Both the position numbers and the translations under genes were made by a program. A model generated the notes under the pieces. That model was not told the origin of the DNA. It was given only the letters and a program-made list of their open reading frames with translations, and searched no databases. Positions 15,394 through 24,149 of a DNA stretch of 64,000 nt are shown here, one piece after another. This stretch comes from GWB2-37-7 sp942492835 (GTDB taxonomy: Bacteria > Bacillota > Clostridia > Lutisporales > Lutisporaceae), in NCBI GenBank assembly GCA_942492835.1, contig OW818645.1, positions 2,046,001 through 2,110,000 of the forward strand, given 5' to 3'. How positions within the stretch are numbered: the stretch's first letter is position 1; each line of letters begins with the position of its first letter.

Positions 15394-17313
15394 TTAATTA
15401 TTTAAGCTTAACCATAAATCCATAACTACATCTAGCTCCTTATTTAACTCATCCTTCCTACAGTAAAGCTTATTGAGTTCTTCATAATTTAAGTCGGGTG
15501 TATCCATAGCTAGATCAAGCTCTCTAATCTCGTTTTCAAGTGTTTCAATCATTATATCAGTTTTTGCCGCTTCTGCTTCCCTCTCTTTATTTTCACCTAT
15601 AGTTCTTGGTCTCTTAACCTTTTCCTTATTTCGTATTGGCTCTTCAGCAATCCGCATATTCAGCTCATCTTTCTTATTTTTATAATAATCATAATTTCCG
15701 AGATAGGTATTAAAGCGTTTATTCTCAATAGCAATCACCTTTTCACTGATTTTATTGATAAAATACCTGTCATGAGAGATAAAGAATATAGTTCCTTCAA
15801 AATCCTCCAAGGCTTGCTCCAAAGTCTCTATTGTATCAATATCAAGATGATTTGTAGGCTCATCTAATATTAATAAATTTATATCCTTATATAACAATTT
15901 GCTTAATGTAAGTCTGATCCTCTCTCCACCAGATAAATGTCTGATTTTCTTAAATACGCTGCTTCCGAAGAACATGAATTTCGATAAATGCTCCCTTGCC
16001 TTTCCCTCCAGAATGGAAATGTCTTCCCTAAAATATTCAAGTATCGTGAGTTCCTCATCCTTAAACGTGATATTCTGAGGTAAATATGCCATCTTAACAT
16101 TAGCCCCTATTTCTACTATACCTCCATCTATACCCTCTTCCTTTAGAAGCATCTTTAAAAAGGTGGTTTTTCCGCTTCCATTTGAACCAATCATTGCTAC
16201 TCGTTCACCAAACTTTATCAGCAAATTCGCTTCGCTAAAAATAACCTTTTCTTCAAAGTTTTTAAAGAGTCCCACTGCATTTATTGTCTCATTGCCTGAC
16301 CTCTCTGCTACTTTAAAATTAAGTTTCATATTCTGTTTTTCAAAGACTGGTTTATTTATTCTATCCATTTTATCAAGTTTTTTTTGTATACTTACAGCCC
16401 TTTTGAAAAACTTGTTATTATCCGCTCTTAGTGCCCAATCTCGCAAATCTTTAATGGTCTTTTCCATGCCATTTATCTTCTTTTGTTGTTCTCTAAAATC
16501 CTCAAATTGATGAAGCATTCTTTCCTCTTTTTCCCTTATATAAGCGGAATAGTTCCCCCTATAGATTTCACACACCTTATCTTCTACTTCGATAATTTTT
16601 GTTACTATATTATCCAAAAAATATCGGTCATGGGATACAATAATTACAATACCTTTATAATTCTTAAGGTAATTTTCTAGCCACTCAATTGAATTAAAAT
16701 CCAAGTGATTTGTAGGTTCATCAAGTAATAATATTTCTGGGTTTTCAATCAGAATCTTTCCAAGAATTACTGTGGTTTTTTCACCTCCGCTTAGTATACT
16801 AAAGTCCTTGTTTAAAAAATCTTCATCAAATTTCAAGCCCTTGCAAACCTTATTAAGCTTTTCTTGTATATCATATCCACCCTTAACCTCATATAGCTGC
16901 TGAATCTCACTGTACTGCTTCAACACTTTTTCAAGTAAAATACCGTCTAAGTTTTTCATCTTATCCTCTAGCTCTCGCATTTCACTTTCTATGCTATAGA
17001 TTTCACCAAAGGCTAGACTCAAAATATCAATAACCCTTAAACCATCAGGAAATTTCGGTATTTGTTCTAGATAAGCTGTAGTTGCTCCTTTAGTTATTGA
17101 AATCCATCCTTCGTCATATCCACGACTTGTAGAACCTTGGTATATATTTAAGGTTTCTATTCCTGCTATTAGTTTAAGAATCGTACTTTTCCCACTTCCA
17201 TTTGCACCGATTATGCCTACTTTTTCCCCAGCATAAACCTGAAAAGTTATATCTTTAAGAACAAGCGTAGAATCTTTATATTTTTTAATACCATTTAATG
17301 ATAATTCGATCAT
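15394..17313 (-). CDS. ABC-F family ATPase, probable ribosome-protection (antibiotic resistance) type
   Basis: A 639-residue soluble protein with two ABC ATPase domains and no membrane segments. Walker A motifs GANGSGKST and GSNGSGKTT, signature motifs LSGGEKTT and LSGGERIR, and Walker B LLLDEPTNHLD and LILDEPTNHLD are all present. The linker between domains is long and charged, as in ABC-F proteins that enter the ribosomal E site; a coiled-coil C-terminal tail follows. The ATG at 17313 is chosen over the frame opening at 17337 because AGAAGGAA lies 7 bases before it. The gene sits behind a short leader ORF and a terminator (17401-17446), the arrangement of drug-inducible ABC-F resistance genes. 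Which drugs it counters cannot be read from sequence. Confidence 0.88.
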   Translation of the reverse strand: MIELSLNGIKKYKDSTLVLKDITFQVYAGEKVGIIGANGSGKSTILKLIAGIETLNIYQGSTSRGYDEGWISITKGATTAYLEQIPKFPDGLRVIDILSLAFGEIYSIESEMRELEDKMKNLDGILLEKVLKQYSEIQQLYEVKGGYDIQEKLNKVCKGLKFDEDFLNKDFSILSGGEKTTVILGKILIENPEILLLDEPTNHLDFNSIEWLENYLKNYKGIVIIVSHDRYFLDNIVTKIIEVEDKVCEIYRGNYSAYIREKEERMLHQFEDFREQQKKINGMEKTIKDLRDWALRADNNKFFKRAVSIQKKLDKMDRINKPVFEKQNMKLNFKVAERSGNETINAVGLFKNFEEKVIFSEANLLIKFGERVAMIGSNGSGKTTFLKMLLKEEGIDGGIVEIGANVKMAYLPQNITFKDEELTILEYFREDISILEGKAREHLSKFMFFGSSVFKKIRHLSGGERIRLTLSKLLYKDINLLILDEPTNHLDIDTIETLEQALEDFEGTIFFISHDRYFINKISEKVIAIENKRFNTYLGNYDYYKNKKDELNMRIAEEPIRNKEKVKRPRTIGENKEREAEAAKTDIMIETLENEIRELDLAMDTPDLNYEELNKLYCRKDELNKELDVVMDLWLSLNN

Positions 17314-17400
17314 TTTAATTCCTTCTTTCTTTGCCAATACTATACTTCTTATGGAAAAGCGAAAAGGACTCTATCTACTATTTAAGCCTAATGATTAACT

Positions 17401-17446
17401 TAAAAAATAAAAAAGACCATAAGAAGATAAATTCTTCTTACAGTCC
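17401..17446 (-). terminator. Leader terminator (attenuator) of the ABC-F gene
   Basis: On the minus strand GACTGTAAGAAGA pairs with TCTTCTTATGGTC (17432-17445 and 17415-17427, with a 2-base internal mismatch), followed by TTTTTTATTTTTTAAG. It lies about 90 bases upstream of the ABC-F start and downstream of that gene's own promoter, so it ends transcription in the leader, not of the preceding gene. The 3' arm can also pair with CCATAAGAAG downstream (17347-17356). Confidence 0.78.
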
Positions 17447-17719
17447 AAAATACATATACAACTATTATAATTAATAAAATTTCTATACAAGCAAAAGCAA
17501 TGCAAATAAATCAAAGCACTATATTAAGCTTATACAAAATCTTATAACAGAAACCCTAAAAAAGCTCTGCTTCAATATTAAATTACAATAATTATTTATA
17601 GTAAAGTAAGTTATCTTCTAAATGCTTCATTCCATAAAGAGTACGTCAATTAAACCTAATATAATTAGGTATATCAAAACTCTATAAGAAATTTTATATT
17701 AATTTTATGATAATTAATA

Positions 17720-17740
17720 TTAGCAATTAGCTGGTGTCAT
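17720..17740 (-). CDS. Candidate leader peptide MTPANC of the ABC-F gene
   Basis: Six codons (M-T-P-A-N-C-stop) start 11 bases after a GAAAGGGG ribosome binding site (17751-17758), shortly after the predicted transcription start. Short leader peptides of this type sense ribosome-stalling antibiotics in inducible ABC-F and erm genes. The assignment rests on position and ribosome binding site only. Confidence 0.5.
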   Translation of the reverse strand: MTPANC

Positions 17741-17771
17741 AACTTACTATCCCCTTTCAACATTTTTTACT

Positions 17772-17800
17772 ATTATACCACTACTTACAACTAAAATTAA
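17772..17800 (-). promoter_or_regulatory. Extended -10 promoter of the ABC-F leader
   Basis: On the minus strand TGGTATAAT gives an extended -10 (TATAAT = 17772-17777) with a weak -35, TTAATT, 17 bases upstream. The transcript would begin near 17765 and carry a leader of about 450 bases before the ABC-F start. Confidence 0.6.
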
Positions 17801-17896
17801 TGGATTTTAATTTTTAAATTAATTATTCTTGATTTATGTTTAAGCAGATCTTGTTTGGGATTCAAGTGAAAATAACAACATACATCCTACTATCAA

Positions 17897-19111
17897 CTAG
17901 TTACCAAATATCTTCTTATAAGATTCATCTGATAAACCACTTGAATTTAAGAACCTACAAAACCTTGCAAAGCCATCTATAACTTCATTTATAACTTCAT
18001 CTGTTATATCGTAGCTATCTTCCCACCACCAATTTTTTATTACCAGAGGCCCATCTCCTCTATGTATTTCAGGTTCAAACCTTGCTATTATTCTGTCTCC
18101 ATATAATACTGGTAGCACATAATATCCATACTTTCTTTTAACAACTGGTACATAAACCTCCCAGCTATACTCAAAATCAAAAACATCCTTAACTAATTTT
18201 CTATCCCAAAGCAGATTATCAAGTGGAGCTAAAAAGGTTACTTTTTTTTCAAAGTTTTGTTCTAGGGACAATAACATTTGTAAATCTTCTGCTCTTATAT
18301 AAAAGTTCTCTTTAATTCCTTCCACATCAACCCGCTGTAGCTCACCTTCATCGCATAATTCCTGTAATATTTCTAATCTTAATTTCTTATCTGAAACAAA
18401 ATGTCCAAGCCAGCCTCCACCATTTCTATCCCAATATACTCCTATACTACCTATTCTTCTTTTGAAGTACCACTTATAAAAGCTCTTATCATTATCAAAT
18501 AAGTTTTTCCTTTGTAAAACTTCTTCTGGAAGTATATTTTCTATAAGGTCATAAACTTTTTGAACATTTTTCTTTTCTTTCACCCCTATAATGCCCATGT
18601 TAAACATATAGTCCATAGCAGCACTAGAAATCTTCCCATGACCCCACTTTCCACTATTATTGGCTTGTCCTAAATCTATTTTAGAAGACAAACATGCTCC
18701 GTTTTCAGAAAGGTATTTTTTTATGCTATCAACATGAATAATTGCTTCACTAGAATTTCGTCTTACAAGCATCCTCTCTATCTCTGACTTCCTTCTATTT
18801 CTTATTCTTTCAAAATATGGCCAATCTTCGGTGCAATAGACAGACATCATTTTATCCCATCCATCTATTAATTCTCTATCCTCATACATCAACTTTTCCA
18901 GCATAACTGTCTCATAATCGTCTATCCTAGATTGCAGTATAAGATCTATATTTCTCCCTACTACATTTAATGGATCGTATTGTACACATCCAACTCTTTT
19001 AACAAATTTTTTGATACCAGCATAACCTTTAAATGGTTTTGGATAATGTAATCCTTGATAAATGATTAAGAATTTCCTTAATTGTTCTTTTGATAAATTT
19101 ATTTTCTGCAT
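17897..19111 (-). CDS. YcaQ/AlkZ-like winged-helix DNA glycosylase (HTH_42 family)
   Basis: A 404-residue protein of the HTH_42 superfamily, whose characterised members (AlkZ, YcaQ/AlkX) remove bulky alkylated bases and unhook interstrand crosslinks. The catalytic Q-x-D motif appears as QYDPLNVVGRN at about residue 38. Further family features are GWDKMMSVYCTEDWPYFERI and FLAPLDNLLWDRKLVKDVFD. Tandem winged-helix domains make up the body. It stands alone; the start at 19111 is behind a weak GGAGAAT. Subtype (resistance to a particular natural product or general repair) is not determinable here. Confidence 0.85.
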   Translation of the reverse strand: MQKINLSKEQLRKFLIIYQGLHYPKPFKGYAGIKKFVKRVGCVQYDPLNVVGRNIDLILQSRIDDYETVMLEKLMYEDRELIDGWDKMMSVYCTEDWPYFERIRNRRKSEIERMLVRRNSSEAIIHVDSIKKYLSENGACLSSKIDLGQANNSGKWGHGKISSAAMDYMFNMGIIGVKEKKNVQKVYDLIENILPEEVLQRKNLFDNDKSFYKWYFKRRIGSIGVYWDRNGGGWLGHFVSDKKLRLEILQELCDEGELQRVDVEGIKENFYIRAEDLQMLLSLEQNFEKKVTFLAPLDNLLWDRKLVKDVFDFEYSWEVYVPVVKRKYGYYVLPVLYGDRIIARFEPEIHRGDGPLVIKNWWWEDSYDITDEVINEVIDGFARFCRFLNSSGLSDESYKKIFGN

Positions 19112-19196
19112 AAATATTCTCCAATTTAATTATCAAATAATTTATAAATTAGTGTGATATATTAACTAAATAATCGCTATTCCTAGTATGATGATT

Positions 19197-19793
19197 CTAT
19201 AATTTGTTATATATATCTTTTATATTTAATTCCTTCCTGCTAAAAACAGCGCTTACTAAAATAAAGTATTCTGGCAAGCTTTCTTTTGCCCATTGTATTT
19301 TGTCTCCTAAAATATCCTCACATATGGATGATACATTAAATCCAATCGACTCTAAGGAAAGATGTATCTTCTCAGGGTGAGTACATGGTAGCTGTTTTTT
19401 CCTTGTGCAATGTTCACATATCATGCATCTTCCTGCAAAAAGAACACATGAATGTTCTTCCATGTCCCCTATACAAACTATTTTCTCATCTAACACTGCT
19501 CGAGCATCTTTATATATTTCATTTGAGACATATTCTAAGTTTTTATTATCCAACAATTCTTTAAAGCTTTCCCCTAAGTCATTAATAAAGAATTTACTTC
19601 CAATAATATAAGCGTATTGATAACCATCCAGCATTTTTGATATTTCAAAGTCATAAGGCGGACATGCCCATATCTTGTTATAATATGTGCATGCTTTGCA
19701 GAGTTCTATAAACACCTCAGGCTGAAAATATGGTTTTATTTCCTCTAAAGCTCTTTTCTCAATACAATGTATTAATGGTATCTTAGTTTTCAT
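19197..19793 (-). CDS. DUF2284 family predicted metal-binding protein
   Basis: A 198-residue soluble protein with two cysteine-rich patches: CKACTYYNKIWACPPY near the N-terminus and CVLFAGRCMICEHCTRKKQLPC in the middle, followed by CTHPEK-like spacing. This pattern is the hallmark of DUF2284, thought to bind an iron-sulfur cluster or zinc and often found in anaerobes. The ATG at 19793 is preferred because AGGAGAT lies 7 bases before it; the frame opens 27 bases earlier without a ribosome binding site. Function unknown; no informative neighbour. Confidence 0.82.
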   Translation of the reverse strand: MKTKIPLIHCIEKRALEEIKPYFQPEVFIELCKACTYYNKIWACPPYDFEISKMLDGYQYAYIIGSKFFINDLGESFKELLDNKNLEYVSNEIYKDARAVLDEKIVCIGDMEEHSCVLFAGRCMICEHCTRKKQLPCTHPEKIHLSLESIGFNVSSICEDILGDKIQWAKESLPEYFILVSAVFSRKELNIKDIYNKL

Positions 19794-19839
19794 GAGTTCA
19801 TCTCCTAAGCTTTGCTTCATTGCGAGTACTTACTATTTT

Positions 19840-19920
19840 CTACATATCAATGCAGTATTGCAGCCAAGTCCTGCGGGTAATCTCCGTCATCTTGCTATCC
19901 GCTGGGTTTTCTCTCGCCAT
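19840..19920 (-). other. GC-rich island in the 340-base divergent spacer
   Basis: In the spacer between the DUF2284 gene and the NTF2-like gene (19794-20133), this stretch is far richer in G and C than its surroundings. It contains complementary runs such as GCGGGTA and TATCCGC. On the minus strand it has an ATG-started 26-codon frame without a ribosome binding site. It may be a structured RNA or a dispersed repeat. The remainder of the spacer holds only the promoter region of the downstream gene. Confidence 0.35.
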
Positions 19921-20133
19921 AAAAACACACAATATGGTAATTCTATAATTATTTTACCATCTGAAGTGTACTGTTACAATAACCTTTGTATCTGCAAAAT
20001 CGCTGTATATCCCAAGTTTAATTTTAGCTGTTTTTTAGCTGTTTAATATATTGAATATTTGATAATGTGTAAATGTACATATTTGTTTCATTAAAACTTA
20101 TTTATATGAAAATTACCAATAGGAGGTATCTAT

Positions 20134-21366
20134 ATGACAGCAAAAATTCTAGTTAAGCACGAGGATATTATAGAAATAAAAGAGGTACTAAGAAAATTTC
20201 AAGAGGGATATACAAACAGAAATGCGGAAGCCCTCGATAGCTATATGGAGAATCTTTTTATCAATGATAACAGCATAATTACTGTTGGAACTTCTCGCAG
20301 TGAATGGTGCTTTGGACTTGATGAGCTTAAAGATTTAATTGATAGCGATTGGAAATACTGGGGAAATGTAAAAGTAAACTATGAAAATTCACAAATAAAT
20401 TCTAAAGATAACACTGCTTGGTTTTTAACTGATTGTACTTTAACCTGGAATGATATGCCTGAAGATTTTGACGAATGGTGTCATGACTTAATCTCCGATT
20501 ATTACGAAGAGAAAGGGCATTATATCAGCTATAGTAAGATGGCAAAGCTGGCAATGATGAACATAGCCTTAACCTTGTTAATATATTCATCAAATAACCA
20601 AAAAGGAGCTAATGTTTCTTTACCTCTAAGATTATCAGGTACCTTGATTAAGAAAAATAACAAATGGCTTATTAACAAATTGCATTTCTCTATGCCTATG
20701 TCAAGCTATCCTGAATGGAGAATAGATAAGAACAACCCAGACTCCTTGAAATACTACAATGAAGTAAGAGAGAGAATGAGCAAATATAATGAAAGCTATC
20801 ATACCGACTCTAGAGAAGCTATTATTGAAGCTCTAAAGAATCTGCAAGCAAACTATTTAAACAAAGCTGCAAATATAAAAGACACTATAAAAAATATGTT
20901 TTTATCCTATGATGATATTTACATTGTGGACCCTAATGAAATTCCAGCCGCTATTGGCACTGAAAGCATGGAAAAGCTGATATCGGAGCAGAGAGAAAAA
21001 TGGAATGAAATGCAGCTTAGTATTAATGAGGCAATTATTAGAACCGCGGGAGATACTGCTCTTATAGTTACAAATGGCATATTCAAGAAGGTTTTGAGTT
21101 CTGATGAAATACTATCAAATGAGTGGGATAAAATTAAAGAAACCTTACAAAAAGAAGGAAAAGGCGAGGACAAACTTTTTGAAGCTCAAAAGCAAATTGC
21201 TTATGCTTTAAAGGAATTAGCCTTCGGAGAAGAGTGTTTATGGGAATTCAGATTTGAAGCTCTAGCAGTAAAAGAAAATAATATATGGAAGTTCCATAAT
21301 CTCCAATTTTCTTATCCTTCGCTTTATGTATTTGAAGGAAATTATCGCATGACTCTTCTTCTATAA
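20134..21366 (+). CDS. Tandem NTF2-like (SnoaL-type) domain protein
   Basis: A 410-residue protein made of two NTF2-like alpha+beta-cone domains, about residues 8-200 and 225-408. Both begin with a helix containing the family hallmark (IIEIKEVLRKFQEGYTNRNA and AIIEALKNLQANYLNKAANI). Both have a strand with a ...IGT...W... pattern (TVGTSRSEWCFG and AIGTESMEKL) and end with similar text (KLHFSMPMSSYPEW and NLQFSYPSLYVFEG). It therefore arose by internal duplication. NTF2-like domains bind small molecules or act as enzymes; no catalytic residues can be assigned. No signal peptide. RBS AGGAGG, 8 bases before ATG. Confidence 0.7.
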   Translation: MTAKILVKHEDIIEIKEVLRKFQEGYTNRNAEALDSYMENLFINDNSIITVGTSRSEWCFGLDELKDLIDSDWKYWGNVKVNYENSQINSKDNTAWFLTDCTLTWNDMPEDFDEWCHDLISDYYEEKGHYISYSKMAKLAMMNIALTLLIYSSNNQKGANVSLPLRLSGTLIKKNNKWLINKLHFSMPMSSYPEWRIDKNNPDSLKYYNEVRERMSKYNESYHTDSREAIIEALKNLQANYLNKAANIKDTIKNMFLSYDDIYIVDPNEIPAAIGTESMEKLISEQREKWNEMQLSINEAIIRTAGDTALIVTNGIFKKVLSSDEILSNEWDKIKETLQKEGKGEDKLFEAQKQIAYALKELAFGEECLWEFRFEALAVKENNIWKFHNLQFSYPSLYVFEGNYRMTLLL

Positions 21367-21396
21367 TATTTAAGAGACTATATATTGTCATAATAA

Positions 21397-21444
21397 TAAA
21401 GAAAAAGAAGGAGAAAACCCATAATCAGAGGATTCTCCTTCTTT
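21397..21444 (-). terminator. Terminator between the NTF2-like and flavoprotein genes
   Basis: A perfect 12-bp stem (21404-21415 with 21433-21444). On the minus strand it is followed by TTCTTTATT, serving the flavoprotein gene. It also lies 38 bases after the plus-strand stop. Confidence 0.72.
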
Positions 21445-21467
21445 ACTATATAACTATAATATTTTTA

Positions 21468-23381
21468 CTACATTACTCGGATTGCATGATATCCTTCGTG
21501 TACTGCAGTAAGAATTTTTCTTGGAGCTTCTGCATCTCCAATTACTGTCAAATCTTCCACCTTGTCTTCCAATTCACGCTCTAACTGATTGTTTGAACGA
21601 TAACCAGCTGCAATAATCACTGTATCACACTCAATCACATGTTCCTGTCCATCTTTTGTATAGATAATATCATTGGAGGTTATTTTTGTTACTTTTGCAT
21701 TACCAACCACTCCGATATTTCTTTCTTTAATGATTGTTCTCAATGCCTGATCATTATTTAAGCAATGCTCTGAGATTGCTAAGATATCATCCAGCATTTC
21801 CACGATTATTACTTCCTCTGCGGTTTCCTTCATATATGCAGCAGTCTCGCAACCAACAAGACCTCCACCGATTACAACAACCTTCTTACCTGGTTTTTTA
21901 AGACCTAGTAAATAGTCATTTGCAGGTGCAGCTGTTTCAATTCCACCAATTGGAGGCATTAAAGGCGATGAACCAGCTGCTAATACAACCTTATCATACT
22001 TGCCAGCTAAAACTGATTCTGCATTTGCTTCCTTGTTTAAAACAACCTTGACACCAAGTTTTAATACTTGACGTTCCATATATGAAATTAATCTTAATAC
22101 ATCATGTTTAAATGTCGGTAGACCTGCTGCCCATAGGTTGCCACCTAATCGTGATGATTTCTCCCATAACTCTACATCAAATCCACGCTTAGCAGCTGCA
22201 ATGGCTGCTGACATTCCGCCAGGACCACCACCAATAACCAATACTGATTTTGATACATCACTCTTCTCTGGAAGCTGATATTCAGCCTCTGCATAGCATA
22301 ACGGATTTACAGCACAGTAATAATGTTTACCTGAAAAACCTGCGAGCAAGCATTCATTACATCCAATACAAGGAACTATGTCCATTGTACTCCCTGCTTT
22401 AACCTTGTTTGCCCAGGCTGGATCCGCTAACATCTGGTGCCCCAATACTACATAATCAGTCTTACCTTCAACAACAGCTTTTTCAGCTTTCTCTGGATCA
22501 AACATTTTACCCTGTCCAAGTACAGGTACCGCTACTGCTTTCTTCACTGCTGCAACAACATCCATCTGATGCTCTTCTTTTTCATATACTGTAGAGATTG
22601 CTTTATGCCAAGCCTCATAGCAGCCAACATCAACATGAAGGGCATCTACATTTGCGGCTTCAAGTATTTTAGCCATCTCTAACCCTTCCTCCAATTCACG
22701 TCCTCCTTCAACTCGATGTACAGGCGTGAATTTTACAAGAATAGGGAATTTCGAGCCAACATTTTTACGAATAGCAGCAATACATTCCAGTGTGAATCTC
22801 ATACGATTCTTCAGATCCCCACCATACTCATCAGTACGGTTATTCCATTGCTTTGAATGAAACTGATCTAATAAATAACCACCATAAGCATGTAATTCAA
22901 CTGCATCTGCGCCTGCCATTTTGGCAAGAGTGGCTGAATAACCAACACTATTTACAATATCCTGAATCTCTTCTTTCAAAAGAGGTTTACATTTTAAATT
23001 AGGAAACCAGAAAGCACTGCAATCACTCGCTGAATAAGGTGGTGTAAATGGATCTGTAAACTGCTGACGACCTAATCCAGGTGAAATCTGCGCACACACC
23101 TTTGCACCATAATGATGACAGCGTTCTATTAACATATTTAAACGCTCAACATGATGAAAATTACTAAGCTCAGTACAAGGACGGGGCTCGTATTTTGTTG
23201 TAACAACGTTGGCACCAGTAATAATCAGACCAGTTCCACCTTTAGCACGTTCTTCAAAATAACGAATACCTTCTGTACAGTATGATCCATCTGCCTCACC
23301 AGTTGTACCCATTGGACCCATAACAATTCGGTTCTTAAGCTTCATGCTGCCGATTTGTGTTTTGTCAAATAATTTTAACAT
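21468..23381 (-). CDS. Old-yellow-enzyme/2-enoate reductase-type flavoprotein (FMN, 4Fe-4S, FAD)
   Basis: A 637-residue oxidoreductase in the family of 2,4-dienoyl-CoA reductase, 2-enoate reductase and bile-acid enzyme BaiCD. It reduces activated C=C bonds with NAD(P)H. Order of parts: FMN-binding TIM barrel (residues 1-330, with NRIVMGPMGTTGEADG and the HAYGGYLLDQF loop), a cysteine cluster CIGCNECLLAGF...CAVNP at about 340-360 for a 4Fe-4S centre, then a Rossmann FAD/NAD region (GGGPGGMSAAIAAAKRG and later GGGLVGCETAAYM). The ATG at 23381 or 23384 follows GGGGGAG. A consensus promoter lies upstream and a TetR regulator is divergent. The native substrate is unknown. Confidence 0.9.
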   Translation of the reverse strand: MLKLFDKTQIGSMKLKNRIVMGPMGTTGEADGSYCTEGIRYFEERAKGGTGLIITGANVVTTKYEPRPCTELSNFHHVERLNMLIERCHHYGAKVCAQISPGLGRQQFTDPFTPPYSASDCSAFWFPNLKCKPLLKEEIQDIVNSVGYSATLAKMAGADAVELHAYGGYLLDQFHSKQWNNRTDEYGGDLKNRMRFTLECIAAIRKNVGSKFPILVKFTPVHRVEGGRELEEGLEMAKILEAANVDALHVDVGCYEAWHKAISTVYEKEEHQMDVVAAVKKAVAVPVLGQGKMFDPEKAEKAVVEGKTDYVVLGHQMLADPAWANKVKAGSTMDIVPCIGCNECLLAGFSGKHYYCAVNPLCYAEAEYQLPEKSDVSKSVLVIGGGPGGMSAAIAAAKRGFDVELWEKSSRLGGNLWAAGLPTFKHDVLRLISYMERQVLKLGVKVVLNKEANAESVLAGKYDKVVLAAGSSPLMPPIGGIETAAPANDYLLGLKKPGKKVVVIGGGLVGCETAAYMKETAEEVIIVEMLDDILAISEHCLNNDQALRTIIKERNIGVVGNAKVTKITSNDIIYTKDGQEHVIECDTVIIAAGYRSNNQLERELEDKVEDLTVIGDAEAPRKILTAVHEGYHAIRVM

Positions 23382-23426
23382 CATCGCTCCCCCTTTACCG
23401 CAGTAATAATTTATATGACCACGGTA

Positions 23427-23490
23427 ATATAATATCATTTCGTTAAATAAATGTCAATGTGGTTTTTCAAAAAGTAGTATGATATTATAT
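23427..23490. promoter_or_regulatory. Divergent promoter region with 12-bp inverted repeat
   Basis: For the flavoprotein gene: -35 TTGACA (minus strand, 23452-23457), 17-base spacer, -10 TATTAT (23429-23434). A 12-bp perfect inverted repeat, 23427-23438 with 23479-23490, places one arm over that -10 and the other over the probable -10 of the TetR gene. The repeat may be the TetR binding site or only the mirrored AT-rich -10 regions. Confidence 0.65.
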
Positions 23491-23537
23491 AATTAATTTT
23501 GTACACACAATACTTTTGTATAAATTTGGAGGAAGCC

Positions 23538-24113
23538 ATGTCAAACAACTCTACAAAGGACTTTATCATAGAAACTGCGAATAAATTATTTCTTGAAAAA
23601 GGTTATCAAAATGTTACGGTTATCAATATATGCGAAGCATGTAATATTTCCAAAACTACTTTTTATTATCATCTTAAATCCAAAGAAGATATTATTCTGA
23701 ATTTTTATGATTCATTGACCCATAATATCAGCCAATACCTTATGTCTATCCTTGAGATGGATAATTATTGGGAACAATTGATGATATGTTTTGAGTCTCT
23801 TGTGTCAGAAGCTTATAAATATGGAACAGGTTTTTTCAGTCAAATGATGATTAGTAATCTGAAAGAAGACTATGGCAGTTATGATTTTAGAGATGAATTA
23901 ACCAATATTGCAGTAATGATTATAAAAAAAGGCCAGGCATCTGGTCAAATAAGAAATAAAAGCAATGCAGAGGATTTATACAAAGCATCTGCCTATACAT
24001 TTTTGGGGCAAGAAGTGACTTGGTGCATTAAAAATGGGAAATTCAATTGGCAGAAAGAAATTCGTAAGGCGCTAGAAAACATATATGATGTAGCGCCTGA
24101 ATTAAGGAAATGA
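23538..24113 (+). CDS. TetR/AcrR family transcriptional regulator (divergent from the OYE gene)
   Basis: A 191-residue repressor. The helix-turn-helix at residues 8-55 reads VINICEACNISKTTFYYHLK; the C-terminal ligand domain is helical and contains the TetR_C-like segment AMIIKKGQASGQIRN with one change (VMIIKKGQ). The ATG at 23538 is behind GGAGG; an upstream frame extension lacks a ribosome binding site. Divergence from the flavoprotein gene with a shared short spacer implies it controls that gene. Closely upstream of the M24 peptidase gene (36 bases), which may be co-transcribed. Confidence 0.9.
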   Translation: MSNNSTKDFIIETANKLFLEKGYQNVTVINICEACNISKTTFYYHLKSKEDIILNFYDSLTHNISQYLMSILEMDNYWEQLMICFESLVSEAYKYGTGFFSQMMISNLKEDYGSYDFRDELTNIAVMIIKKGQASGQIRNKSNAEDLYKASAYTFLGQEVTWCIKNGKFNWQKEIRKALENIYDVAPELRK

Positions 24114-24149
24114 TTAAAACTATTTTATTGAAAAAGCAATAGCCAAAAA

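Noticed and set aside
23427..23490. Confident assignment of the 12-bp inverted repeat as the TetR operator
   Set aside because: The arms are ATATAATATCAT-like and coincide with two -10 regions, so the symmetry may be only mirrored promoter sequence.
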